The notes beneath the pieces are model-generated. The model ran no database searches, was not told the DNA's origin, and was given only the letters and a program-made list of their open reading frames with translations. Source: CAIZQW01 sp964459675 (GTDB taxonomy: Bacteria; Verrucomicrobiota; Kiritimatiellia; RFP12; UBA1067). From it: a stretch of 14,599 nt of DNA. The position numbers and the translations under genes were made by a program. The DNA lies in contig CAYWNP010000067.1 of NCBI GenBank assembly GCA_964459675.1, positions 1 to 14,599 of the forward strand, given 5' to 3'. Shown in pieces: positions 1 to 7,695 of the stretch (the stretch's first letter is position 1; each line of letters starts with the position of its first letter).

Positions 1-116
1 CCGGCACCCACTGCCCCGACTGCACCTCCCGCGCCGGCAAGGTCAAGTCCATTGCCGAGTGGAAGGCGATGGGTAAGCCGAAATGTAAGTGCAAGTGCAG
101 GCTGGTGCCTGTATAG
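1..116 (+). CDS. 3' end of a plus-strand gene with a Cys-rich C-terminus, possibly phage-head related
   Basis: Only the last 37 codons are present, read from position 3 to the TAG at 114-116; the start lies left of the window. The peptide has a CPDC motif near its beginning, then an AEWKAMGKPK stretch, and ends KCKCKCRLVPV. A CxxC pair followed about 20 residues later by a C-x-C-x-C cluster and a short hydrophobic end resembles, from memory, the C-termini of some phage head-morphogenesis (MuF-like or minor head) proteins, where such cysteines may bind a metal. That assignment is inference and weak. It is the only plus-strand gene of any size visible here. Its last 21 codons recur at 6162-6224, and the final few again at 6423-6443, so this 3' end appears to be a site where accessory DNA has accumulated. 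Confidence 0.55.
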   Translation, partial: GTHCPDCTSRAGKVKSIAEWKAMGKPKCKCKCRLVPV

Positions 117-244
117 CATAGTCGGCTACAAGGACTGATGTGAATAATAGGAATGGCGGACAGCTGTGTAAGGAACAGATTATGATCCTAAAATAAAATT
201 ATGCTACTCACAGAAGTAACAAGCTGCCGTATTTTGACTAAATT

Positions 245-272
245 GCTCTCTGGCGCGGGAGGAAACGAGAGC
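245..272 (-). terminator. weak candidate terminator of the PAD operon
   Basis: GCTCTC (245-250) pairs with GAGAGC (267-272), giving a 6-bp stem with a 16-nt loop. On the minus strand it lies about 40 bases past the stop of the toroid gene and is followed by AATTT rather than a real U-tract. The rest of 117-313 shows no gene or repeat that I can recognise. Confidence 0.25.
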
Positions 273-313
273 CTCTTACTTTCACTGGTGAGGGAATCGT
301 TATGCGCGCCACT

Positions 314-1255
314 TCATTTAGTTGTAGAGCCGACTTCCCTTGGTTCGTATTGAAAATGAATCTGCAATTGCATCGTTGCTACTGCTGTCGCGCTGAACCG
401 GTCTTGGTCACATGAAACAGGATAACTGCCATCGGCCAGTTGCCTATTCATAAGTTCAATAGCTGACGTGTGAATGACTGATCTAGCCAACTTGCCACCA
501 CGATGAAAATTCGCAAGACTTGCCAAATAATCCTGCAAATAATCTTCCGTATTTCGCGTCATTTTAGTAATTGAAACGCTACGATACCTTTCTTCTACAG
601 CTTTGGTGCGCCGCATCCATGAGGGTTTCGAAACGTCTGACGGCATGGTATGAAAAGAAACGAAATCTCCCCAGATTCCATTATCTGCTTCTTTCAGGCC
701 TGCTAGAAGCAAGTTAATCTTTGCAAGTTCATTGGTCTTCTGATCGGGCTGTGTGCCGACATACGTAAGATCGCAATAGACCGACAGAGAAGTTATAGCA
801 ACCAATCGCTGCGCCGTTCCCGTGGGATTTGATTTCATTATCCACTCTCTAGCACGCGTAACAGTATTACTGAAACGACAGGATGCGGAAGTTTCTCCGT
901 GCCCCAGATAACTTAAAAGCACAAGGGGCGTCACCAGACCTTTCTGACTGTCGTCTCCCCAGCTTCCGTCCGGATTTTGCGTTTTCTTGAAAAAAAGAAG
1001 TGAATGCATTACGGACTCTTCCTTGGTTTTAGAAGATGATCCTGAACCTTCTATTTTTTTCTGATAAAGACTCCGAGATGCTATTGGGGTCTTTACAATG
1101 TTTGTCATTCCTTGATCAGCGATAGGGTTAGGCTCCTGAGCTTCTAGCATGAGTGCGGACAGCATCATGCATACAACAAGGATAACTTTGGTTTGTATTA
1201 TTCTACAATCTTGTGTTAGTTCTGAAGAAAATGAAATCGTAGTTCGGTTAGTCAT
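314..1255 (-). CDS. exported alpha/alpha-toroid (prenyltransferase/squalene-oxidase-repeat-like) protein
   Basis: This is a 313-aa protein and the last gene of the PAD operon. A hydrophobic segment at about residues 24-39, followed by LEAQE, looks like a signal peptide with an unusually long n-region. No better internal start exists, and AAGGAAA lies about 8 bases before the ATG. Residues 80-310 carry repeated helical units with Gly/Trp turn motifs: QNPDGSWGD at 93-101, NGIWGD with W195, and QLADGSY starting at 272. This is the pattern of the QW-type repeats that build alpha/alpha toroids in terpenoid cyclases and prenyltransferase-like proteins. I see no DXDD cyclase motif and no prenyltransferase zinc site, so it is probably a non-enzymatic or unknown-activity exported toroid. 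Its ATG is 18 bases past the stop of the PAD gene and its ribosome site sits in that gap, so the two are co-translated. It may be a partner, substrate or inhibitor of the deiminase; nothing here decides which. Confidence 0.75.
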   Translation of the reverse strand: MTNRTTISFSSELTQDCRIIQTKVILVVCMMLSALMLEAQEPNPIADQGMTNIVKTPIASRSLYQKKIEGSGSSSKTKEESVMHSLLFFKKTQNPDGSWGDDSQKGLVTPLVLLSYLGHGETSASCRFSNTVTRAREWIMKSNPTGTAQRLVAITSLSVYCDLTYVGTQPDQKTNELAKINLLLAGLKEADNGIWGDFVSFHTMPSDVSKPSWMRRTKAVEERYRSVSITKMTRNTEDYLQDYLASLANFHRGGKLARSVIHTSAIELMNRQLADGSYPVSCDQDRFSATAVATMQLQIHFQYEPREVGSTTK

Positions 1256-1273
1256 AGCCTGATTTCCTTTTGT

Positions 1274-4200
1274 TTATGGATTGGATGGAGGAATCATAGA
1301 AGGGTTACTGATACAATGTACATCGCCTCCAAGGCCGCTATTAAATGGTGAGTAACTGCCACCCGAACCGGTCGGAACAATCTGAATTTCACCATCGCTA
1401 ATACCAATTGCATTAAGTGCTGCCTTAACCCCATTTGTTGGATCTGAATAGAAAGGTTCAAAATATGCTTTCGGCAGAAAGACTTTCTTGCCTAATTCTG
1501 TTTTAACATACTGCATGTTAACCATGTCAGGCAAGAACGTTCTTACAGAATCTAATGACGTGGGGTCAAATGCTACAGGAATGTGGATAAAGTTCGTTTT
1601 TGAAATTCCAAGCCCATTTTCGAGCGTATCATAAATAGTGTTTAGTTTTGCCTGGATGTTTGTAATTCCGGCAGTGTAAGTAGAATCGCAATAAATCGTC
1701 CTTGGGTCATTGAAAACTTCAACAACCGTGTTTGAATAAGAGGAAAGGATATCTATCGCAAGCTGAAGATCAGCCACCAACACCTTAAACGAATCACCAT
1801 ACGGTATAAACGCAACAAGATTGTCGACGTGAGGAGTTTGCATCCATGTATTGTCTAGCTCGACAAGGTTTCCAACTTCTGGTTGCACGCCTTGACGGAC
1901 GAAAAACTCTTTGTATGCGAAACTACTCCCGCAAACGATACTGCCGTATGGTTTCAAATTCGTTTCCGGGGTGACCATCAGGTCGCCAAAGTTGCGATCC
2001 TCCAATTCTGCGTAAAAAGCTCGATTTGTTGTTAGGAGATCTTGCAGATTAGGATCAGTTGGTGACAGGCCAAGGATGACTTGCATTGATTTGAAGGTTG
2101 CCTGTCCCGTAGCAGTTCGTGTGTAGCCAAACTCCACATGATCTTGGATATAACGCATCGTTGGACTACCAGTTCCAATTGGATAGTCGGAAGACTTACG
2201 GATTGTCGCTAAACCAGACAGGCCGTTTGAGAACGTGTTCAGAATATCCCCCGCGCTTGTGAATGACACGAACATCTCATTGACATTGTGATTGTTCGGG
2301 GACACAAAAAACGGTGCTGTCAGCACACGGAACTCATCAGTACCGATCACGTTTGCTCCATCCTTTAGTGTCATTTTCACAATGGCTTGTTTTCCATAGA
2401 CGATGCCCTCTATTCCCATAGTCCAATAGCCACTTCCGCTGAGGCAGGTTTTTACAATAGAATTTGGCCATGTTAGTTGGGCCCCACCGTTTTGCGATAT
2501 TGACTTCTGTGAAAAAATTCGTACAGCGTCACTAAGTGTCCCGGTATTGGGGTCAATAACCTTGAATTCCGCCGTCACCGTTGACGGGATGTCTTCAGAC
2601 GTTAATCCAAAACGTGATACTTGGAATTCAGCAATATCATTTAGATCTGACGAACCGTTAATAATATCATCTTCGATTGCATCAGGGCTCTGATTTGCGT
2701 TGTCGTCGTCGTTGTTTGCTAGGATCACAAAACCATGGGGTCCAGCGAATGTGACTTCATTTGTTTCCCCCGGATTATCTATAGGACTTTCATCCCGGTT
2801 ATAATCACCATTAATATCGATTTTTACGGTTCTGAATGGCTGATTTGCGTTACATGCAAGGGCATACGGTTGCCCTGAATAGGTCTCATAACTGTGCGTA
2901 ACCCTTGCAACTCCGCCGCTGGCGCAGAACAGATATGCTTGGACATATCCGTTGGTATCACAATAGGTGTCGCGCCAAGTGCCGAGGTTCTGCGTGAACG
3001 TAAACTGCCCCTGGGTGATCAGTAGCTCATTCGTTTGGGCAACGCGGTTGTAAACGTAGAGTTGGGGCAAGGGCGTCCCGCTTTCGACGGTCACTGACAA
3101 GGAGACATCCCCTGTGTCCGAAGGCAAGGCAACACCTGACCATAGCGTGAGCGCGTTCGTGACGTTGCAGACGATGAACCAGTTGCTGACACTGTGTCCG
3201 GGATCGGTCGGGTAGACTGCTGTTCCCAGCACGGTGTAGTCTTTGCGGTTGTAGCTGGTGACAGTCTGCGCTCCGGAGCAATCTGAAATCTTATAGATGA
3301 AGACCGTATCCGCAAAATTTGTGCTTGGCTTCATACCAGCGACACTGAACGCACCGTTAGTCGTTAGGCCTCCAGGCGTGACGTTGATACAGGAAGTCTG
3401 TCGGTAGATGGATGCCGATGATGTCACTTCTTTTGAACAGGCACAGAGCGAACAAGATCTATAGCTACTCCCAGGCACGGTGACGCTCAGTTGGTCATTA
3501 GTCCCGCCGATCACGAGCGAGGCATGACCGAGCACGTTGGTCTGGTCGGCCTCTTGCGGCATGGCCTTCGCGTCATATACGGCATGGGCGCACGTACAAG
3601 GTCTTTGCCCGCTACCCGAACAAAGGCAGTTAAAGGCGTTAGTGAAAATAAGACACGGACAGTTCGTCGCATTGAAACCAGTGGCCCATACGTGTTCATT
3701 GTCCACGAACTTGCACCAGTATTCATATTCTGGCGCGTCGGGATATGCGTTGGTCACCCCTCCATACGGATTGCAGAAATGTACTGGGATGTTTGTCACC
3801 GAGGCGCGGGTGGCAAGCGCCATGTCCATGCTGACCAGCGAGATCTGGATTGTCCCGTTGGTGAAGCTGTTTGGCTGGATTTCCGGTTCCTGTGGCGCAT
3901 ATTCCCGGACCATGCCTTGTGTCGTCCAGAAGAAGATGTCGGGGTCGTCGCTTGTGATCCGGCAGACGCTGGATGTCGGGCTGTGGAAGCAGACCAACGC
4001 CGGAGTGATCGTATACGACGGCATGACAAGGGTTCCCGATGCCGTCACACAGGAGGGATTGAGTGTGAAACTCCAGGAGAAGACAGCCGACGGATCGCGT
4101 AGTTTCGTGAACGAGGACGCTTCGACGGCAACACGGGCTACGGCGTTATCGCAGTTAGCCCCTCTTGCGAGGATGAAAACGTTCGTGGCGCCTCGGGGCA

Positions 4201-5518
4201 CGGCGATGCGAGAGACGAGCGTCGTGCCTGCGAGCACGGGGATGTATTTGTCCGCGATGCGCAAGACGGCCCCGCCGCCAGCCGGCGCGTTCTCCAGATA
4301 CGTCGTGACGGTCAAAATGCCGACGGAACTGGAAGGAGCCGCGTTTGTGTAGGGCGCATCCGAGGGGGTCAGTCCGCCGATGACGCGCCAAAGATCACCC
4401 GTACCGCTTCCGTCTGAGCTGAAGGCACTGGGATTAGTTCCAAATGTAAAGACTTCCTCTGGGTCCATGAGTCCATCCCCATCCGTGTCAATGTTACAGG
4501 GATCAGTGATGGATACTCCATTGGTCGGGTAGAGTTCGTAATAATCGCTGATGCCGTCGCCGTCCGTGTCACTGTCCTGCACGGTCAGATCGAGCGGGCC
4601 GAACGCTTTCAGATAAATCGCAGTGTTCGAGCGGATGTTGTCCGGTGACAACGTCCATCCACCGTCCAGGTTCTGAAAACCTGCCGTGTGGGCATTCGTA
4701 GTGCACGCAGGTAGGTCGCTGTAACGCAGGATCATGTCGCCGTTTCTGATGAACTCAACCTGCACTTTCGCAATGGCGTTCGTGTCGCCGTCAATAAAGA
4801 CAGTGTCATAGCTTGCCACGAAATTTCCATCCGCCTTCAGACCGTACCACATCTTCGAGCCGAGTCGTGGCTTGAAGTCAACACGCCCCCACAGCAAGGC
4901 GAGATAGACATGGTCGGCGGCCTCTTCATACGGTATCGGCCGCGTCATCTCGGAACCTTTCGGAGCATCGAAGCCGATGATGCCAGAGGAAGAAATGAAA
5001 ACCTCCTCATACGTGTTGCTTCCGACTATCACAGGGAACGGCAACGACTGCCTGAAAGATGCCCTTCTGATCGGGACGCGCTGCCAAGCTTCGCGGACTT
5101 GGCTGGTCACACATTGCGACTCGGACACCCAAGACAGGTCGTTTGTCGCAAGACCCACGGGGAGCAGGCGGGACTTCTTCTCTTCAGGCGTGAGATAGGT
5201 TCTCAGCGTTGAAATGGCAGACTCGCCCAGGTTCCCAAGAACTTCCGTGATAGATGTGAATAGCTCGATGACGGCCTGTCGCTGTTCCCTCTGTTGTTCT
5301 TCTTTTTGCTCAGCGTATGCTAATTGGAGAAGCGCTAAAATGCCTAAGATCACTCCCGCCCTGCCGAGCGTGCGGAGATGGTACTTCCAATAACCCTCGA
5401 AATTTTTTTCTTCCCGCCTCAATACTATCAGCCAGGTGACAATAGGAACCGCCAGCAGGAGGAAGCAGCACACATTAACAGCATTAGGACCAAAATAATT
5501 GCAAAGGAGGTCGTACAT
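1274..5518 (-). CDS. membrane-anchored TSP3-repeat protein with C-terminal protein-arginine deiminase
   Basis: This 1414-aa protein appears to convert peptidyl-arginine to citrulline. Domains in order: hydrophobic segments at about 13-34 and 52-68; a charged helix at about 70-115; a beta domain at about 116-310 containing ISSSGIIGF; thrombospondin type 3 calcium repeats at about 315-375 (DSDTDGDG, NIDTDGDG); Cys-rich beta domains at about 380-890; a PAD-like middle domain at about 895-1065; and a PAD catalytic domain from about 1070 to 1414. Compared with human PAD4 from memory, all four catalytic residues are present: D1126 (in YIQDHVEFGY), H1230 and D1232 (in PHVDN) and C1402 (in GDVHC). 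The middle-domain calcium ligands also match: N935, D937, D939, D946, D950, D958, D961. Near the active site two calcium ligands differ (E351 to H1127, E411 to M1181). It starts 6 bases after the upstream gene without a clear ribosome site, so translation is probably coupled. GC content falls in the PAD part. The domain call is strong; target and biological role are unknown. Confidence 0.9.
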   Translation of the reverse strand: MYDLLCNYFGPNAVNVCCFLLLAVPIVTWLIVLRREEKNFEGYWKYHLRTLGRAGVILGILALLQLAYAEQKEEQQREQRQAVIELFTSITEVLGNLGESAISTLRTYLTPEEKKSRLLPVGLATNDLSWVSESQCVTSQVREAWQRVPIRRASFRQSLPFPVIVGSNTYEEVFISSSGIIGFDAPKGSEMTRPIPYEEAADHVYLALLWGRVDFKPRLGSKMWYGLKADGNFVASYDTVFIDGDTNAIAKVQVEFIRNGDMILRYSDLPACTTNAHTAGFQNLDGGWTLSPDNIRSNTAIYLKAFGPLDLTVQDSDTDGDGISDYYELYPTNGVSITDPCNIDTDGDGLMDPEEVFTFGTNPSAFSSDGSGTGDLWRVIGGLTPSDAPYTNAAPSSSVGILTVTTYLENAPAGGGAVLRIADKYIPVLAGTTLVSRIAVPRGATNVFILARGANCDNAVARVAVEASSFTKLRDPSAVFSWSFTLNPSCVTASGTLVMPSYTITPALVCFHSPTSSVCRITSDDPDIFFWTTQGMVREYAPQEPEIQPNSFTNGTIQISLVSMDMALATRASVTNIPVHFCNPYGGVTNAYPDAPEYEYWCKFVDNEHVWATGFNATNCPCLIFTNAFNCLCSGSGQRPCTCAHAVYDAKAMPQEADQTNVLGHASLVIGGTNDQLSVTVPGSSYRSCSLCACSKEVTSSASIYRQTSCINVTPGGLTTNGAFSVAGMKPSTNFADTVFIYKISDCSGAQTVTSYNRKDYTVLGTAVYPTDPGHSVSNWFIVCNVTNALTLWSGVALPSDTGDVSLSVTVESGTPLPQLYVYNRVAQTNELLITQGQFTFTQNLGTWRDTYCDTNGYVQAYLFCASGGVARVTHSYETYSGQPYALACNANQPFRTVKIDINGDYNRDESPIDNPGETNEVTFAGPHGFVILANNDDDNANQSPDAIEDDIINGSSDLNDIAEFQVSRFGLTSEDIPSTVTAEFKVIDPNTGTLSDAVRIFSQKSISQNGGAQLTWPNSIVKTCLSGSGYWTMGIEGIVYGKQAIVKMTLKDGANVIGTDEFRVLTAPFFVSPNNHNVNEMFVSFTSAGDILNTFSNGLSGLATIRKSSDYPIGTGSPTMRYIQDHVEFGYTRTATGQATFKSMQVILGLSPTDPNLQDLLTTNRAFYAELEDRNFGDLMVTPETNLKPYGSIVCGSSFAYKEFFVRQGVQPEVGNLVELDNTWMQTPHVDNLVAFIPYGDSFKVLVADLQLAIDILSSYSNTVVEVFNDPRTIYCDSTYTAGITNIQAKLNTIYDTLENGLGISKTNFIHIPVAFDPTSLDSVRTFLPDMVNMQYVKTELGKKVFLPKAYFEPFYSDPTNGVKAALNAIGISDGEIQIVPTGSGGSYSPFNSGLGGDVHCISNPSMIPPSNP

Positions 5519-5524
5519 AGTAGA

Positions 5525-5980
5525 TTACCACAGCAAGATGAGGGTCGGGGCTTTACCGGTGAAAAACCTACCGGAGACCTCCCCGCGTACGATCAAGTTT
5601 GCACTATCCCAGTCTCCGGTGGTTATATGCCGTAGAAATCTGTTGCCGTTTACGCCTAGCTCGAGAGGTGCCGAATCCACGGCATTTGCGGAGTACTCGA
5701 CCCAAGCCCCAGCTTCCCAACCGACCTGATACTTGATTTCCTCGGCGGCAAGCTCGCCGTCTGCGTTCAGATCCTTCCCGAAGGCTAAGAGTACGGTGTT
5801 GCTGGATGTGGGATTCGCGACGGTGAAATCGATCATTAGGCTGGAGTAAGGCTGGACGGAGCACGGAATAATGACTTCAGTATTTTCATCGGAGCCAATC
5901 GTTTCGATACTAGGCAATGAAAGCTTTGCGGCTGTAGCACCTGCGATAAATATGCAGATCAGGCAGTAAACCTTTTTCAT
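5525..5980 (-). CDS. small exported protein with an EF-hand-type calcium loop
   Basis: This is a 151-aa protein and the first gene of the PAD operon. The N-terminus MKKVYCLICIFIAGATAAK is a typical signal peptide (cleavage probably near residue 18). The mature part is predicted beta-rich and contains one well-formed 12-residue EF-hand loop, DLNADGELAAEE at residues 70-81, with D70, N72, D74, E76 and E81 in the ligand positions. GAGGAAA lies about 7 bases before the ATG, giving a good ribosome site. The stop codon is only 6 bases before the start of the PAD gene, which itself lacks an obvious ribosome site, so this gene probably governs translation of the deiminase. From memory, similar small exported proteins occur next to large TSP3-repeat and RHS proteins in PVC bacteria, but I cannot name a family. 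It could be a calcium-dependent partner of the PAD protein; this is inferred only from position and the calcium loop. Confidence 0.75.
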   Translation of the reverse strand: MKKVYCLICIFIAGATAAKLSLPSIETIGSDENTEVIIPCSVQPYSSLMIDFTVANPTSSNTVLLAFGKDLNADGELAAEEIKYQVGWEAGAWVEYSANAVDSAPLELGVNGNRFLRHITTGDWDSANLIVRGEVSGRFFTGKAPTLILLW

Positions 5981-6155
5981 AACCGTTTCCTCTGGCTTGA
6001 TGTGGCCTGCTTCATTCTAAAAGCTAAACGATCTTGAGAAGTAGGCTCATGTTAATTCATCAATTTTTTAAGTATATACCCGTCGGAGATAAATTGAAAA
6101 CAAAAAACAAGAATTTTCTGGCTCTTTTTCCGTCCCCGTCCCGAGCAAAATTAAA

Positions 6156-6224
6156 ATGAACGCCGAGTGGAAAGCCATGGGTAAACCGAAATGCAAATGC
6201 AAGTGTAGGTTGGTGCCTTCATAA
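6156..6224 (+). pseudogene. second copy of the edge gene's 3' end
   Basis: From GCC at 6162 to TAA at 6224 the DNA repeats the last 21 codons of the gene ending at 116. It encodes AEWKAMGKPKCKCKCRLVPS against AEWKAMGKPKCKCKCRLVPV. Apart from the final residue and the choice of stop codon, the nucleotide differences are synonymous (AAG/AAA, GCG/GCC, TGT/TGC, CTG/TTG). It is therefore not a recent exact duplication; both copies diverged while their protein sequence was being kept. Upstream of 6156 the similarity ends. An ATG happens to begin a 22-codon frame, but I see no ribosome site, so it is best read as a gene remnant. Confidence 0.7.
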
Positions 6225-6233
6225 AATGGTGGA

Positions 6234-6261
6234 GGCGACGTAATATTTCTACTACGTCGCC
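6234..6261. terminator. hairpin after the second 3'-end copy, probable terminator
   Basis: GGCGACGTA (6234-6242) and TACGTCGCC (6253-6261) form a perfect 9-bp stem with a 10-nt loop, 9 bases after the TAA of the second 3'-end copy. A TTTT run follows about 10 bases later on the plus strand, and another T-run flanks it on the minus side, so it could act in both directions. No equivalent hairpin follows the first copy at 116. The second copy may therefore keep the original downstream flank of the gene. Confidence 0.5.
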
Positions 6262-6422
6262 CCCGGGTCGTTTTAAATGTAGGCATCAAAATAACAGAAT
6301 GGGTCCGGTGTTTCAAGCGCATTTGTATGAGAATGTCGTATTCAGCATAACCGCCATCATCAAACGTGCTACGCCATTACTATTATAGACGATTCTTTAC
6401 CTGTGCCTCCTAGCCCCCTTAC
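6262..6422. other. spacer without recognisable gene
   Basis: About 160 bases between the hairpin and the third 3'-end copy. I see no open frame with a ribosome site, no RNA gene and no repeat. An 84-codon minus-strand frame crossing it (6068-6322) has no supporting features and overlaps the second 3'-end copy. Confidence 0.4.
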
Positions 6423-6443
6423 AAATGCAGGCTGGTGCCGTAG
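6423..6443 (+). repeat. third, shortest copy of the edge gene's 3' end
   Basis: The bases encode KCRLVP followed by TAG, matching the last codons of the gene ending at 116. The 14-base stretch TGCAGGCTGGTGCC (6426-6439) is identical to positions 96-109. The match is short and could be chance taken alone, but it falls 200 bases from the second copy and again ends in an in-frame stop. The 6444-6575 stretch to its right shows nothing recognisable. Confidence 0.45.
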
Positions 6444-6575
6444 TAAAAGCACATACGACCAAAACGAGTCCTTTCATACCGTTAGAGCGCGGTATTTCAG
6501 CAAAATCAGACAGGTTTAATTTGGGATCGCCATACGGTGTCAGTAAAGTCAGTAACAGCTAAGCAATCACACTGA

Positions 6576-7358
6576 CTATTCGCTAATCGCATCCATAGGT
6601 GTCCTATTCGTACCATGTCCTGAAACGTCCTTCTCACCATTCTTATTCGCCTTGTCCTTAAACTCCGCCATCAATACACGATACTCCTTAATTTCTTTAA
6701 TCGTGTCGCTCGTTAATAAAGCCGTTCGAAGATCAGAAATGCTTGGTTCGCTCGGACTAAACAGTAAAGCTATGTATTGTCCAACCTTACCTTCAGGCAC
6801 TACTTTTGCTTTTACGTCAGTTAAAAAAGCGTCAGCGGTATCTAGTCGATTTTCAAACATACACGAAATATAAATCTCGGCAACGTTCCTGCCAGACACT
6901 AACACATACTCTTCATAGAAACCATCTAAGTTTGCACCTACGTCTAACATGGCTAAATAATATTTATACGACTGACCGAAATCACGCTTCATAAAACAGA
7001 CGTGCGCCAATCTTTGCGCTAACACCGCATTAATCAGTAAACTTTCCGGATAGGCACTTTGTAGTTCGTCATACGCCTCATCCCATTGTTTATTATTAGA
7101 AGCCAAAATACTCTTACGGAAGTCCGCAACAATTATAAACGCTTTCATGCGAACCCCTCGATACAAGTCTCCAGAATCTCCTCTTGGTAGCAATTTTTTG
7201 GCTTCCAAAGATCTCTCAAACTCTTTACAAAAATAGCCCAGCGTGAAAAGAAAAACGGCAGCCATGAGTCTCAACAAAAGCCCTTTAATGCTTAACCGAA
7301 ATAACTCCTGTAGTTGTCGGAAACATTTACAATTTTCTTTCCAAGTATAGAAAAACAT
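6576..7358 (-). CDS. membrane-anchored helical (TPR-like) protein of unknown function
   Basis: I place the start at the ATG 7358, giving 260 aa, because AAAGGA lies 7-8 bases upstream; an ATG 14 codons earlier (7400) has no ribosome site. A short Lys/Cys-containing N-terminus is followed by one membrane segment at about residues 26-44 (GLLLRLMAAVFLFTLGYF). The rest is predicted soluble and mostly helical, with spacing of aromatic and small residues reminiscent of tetratricopeptide repeats at about 85-200 (for example WDEAYDELQSAYPE). The C-terminus is polar. I do not recognise a family or catalytic motif. It stands alone, about 590 bases from the PAD operon and separated from the RHS unit by the transposon. 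It is AT-rich compared with the transposon. A role as partner or immunity protein of a lost neighbour is possible but unsupported. Confidence 0.65.
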   Translation of the reverse strand: MFFYTWKENCKCFRQLQELFRLSIKGLLLRLMAAVFLFTLGYFCKEFERSLEAKKLLPRGDSGDLYRGVRMKAFIIVADFRKSILASNNKQWDEAYDELQSAYPESLLINAVLAQRLAHVCFMKRDFGQSYKYYLAMLDVGANLDGFYEEYVLVSGRNVAEIYISCMFENRLDTADAFLTDVKAKVVPEGKVGQYIALLFSPSEPSISDLRTALLTSDTIKEIKEYRVLMAEFKDKANKNGEKDVSGHGTNRTPMDAISE

Positions 7359-7695
7359 AATTTCGTCCTTTCTTTTAGAGTATTCCTGTCTTGTAGACAT
7401 GTTATGAATACTTGCTTTGATTTACTTTCTCTTGGCTCCCGTAGAAATTGAAAAAGTAATACTTTTCGGGCTTACCCTGTAATTCTGAAGGGAACCAATG
7501 AAAAAACACTGATTTTTTCGAACATCGATTATCCTTAAAAATGTCCAACTGATTCCTGTTTGGCATATAGGCGGCGATGATTTATGCGTTAGCCGTGTGA
7601 ACCTTTAACCGATATCCTCTGCTACACGGTTTTCTTGTAGCTCTCAACTTTCATTCTCATTAATTACAGGGAAATCATTTCTTCTTCTTTGGCTT
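7359..7695. other. upstream region of the membrane-protein gene; palindrome, no gene seen
   Basis: This stretch of about 340 bases has no convincing open frame. It holds an odd-length palindrome, AAAAGTAATACTTTT (7452-7466), 94 bases before the chosen start at 7358, which could be an operator. I could not pick a convincing -35/-10 pair. A second minus-strand stop (TGA 7675-7677) follows six codons after the first stop of the broken gene at 7696. Confidence 0.3.

Noticed and set aside
314..1255. Terpene cyclase or squalene-hopene cyclase function for the toroid protein
   Set aside because: Signal peptide, short length and absence of a DXDD motif; only the repeat fold is supported.
3491..4352. 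Long open frames on the plus strand (203 and 271 codons) inside the PAD gene
   Set aside because: They lie opposite the GC-rich part of a well-supported gene, encode no recognisable domains and have no ribosome sites; antisense shadows.
54..6224. attL/attR of an integrative element with a site-specific recombinase
   Set aside because: The repeats differ at many synonymous sites, unlike the identical cores left by integrases, and no integrase gene is in the window.
6068..6322. 84-codon minus-strand frame between the PAD operon and the orphan gene
   Set aside because: It crosses the repeated plus-strand gene end and the hairpin, has no ribosome site and no family features.
7593..7629. CCGTGT/ACACGG inverted repeat followed by TTTT
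   Set aside because: Six-base stem with a 25-base loop; too weak to call a terminator.
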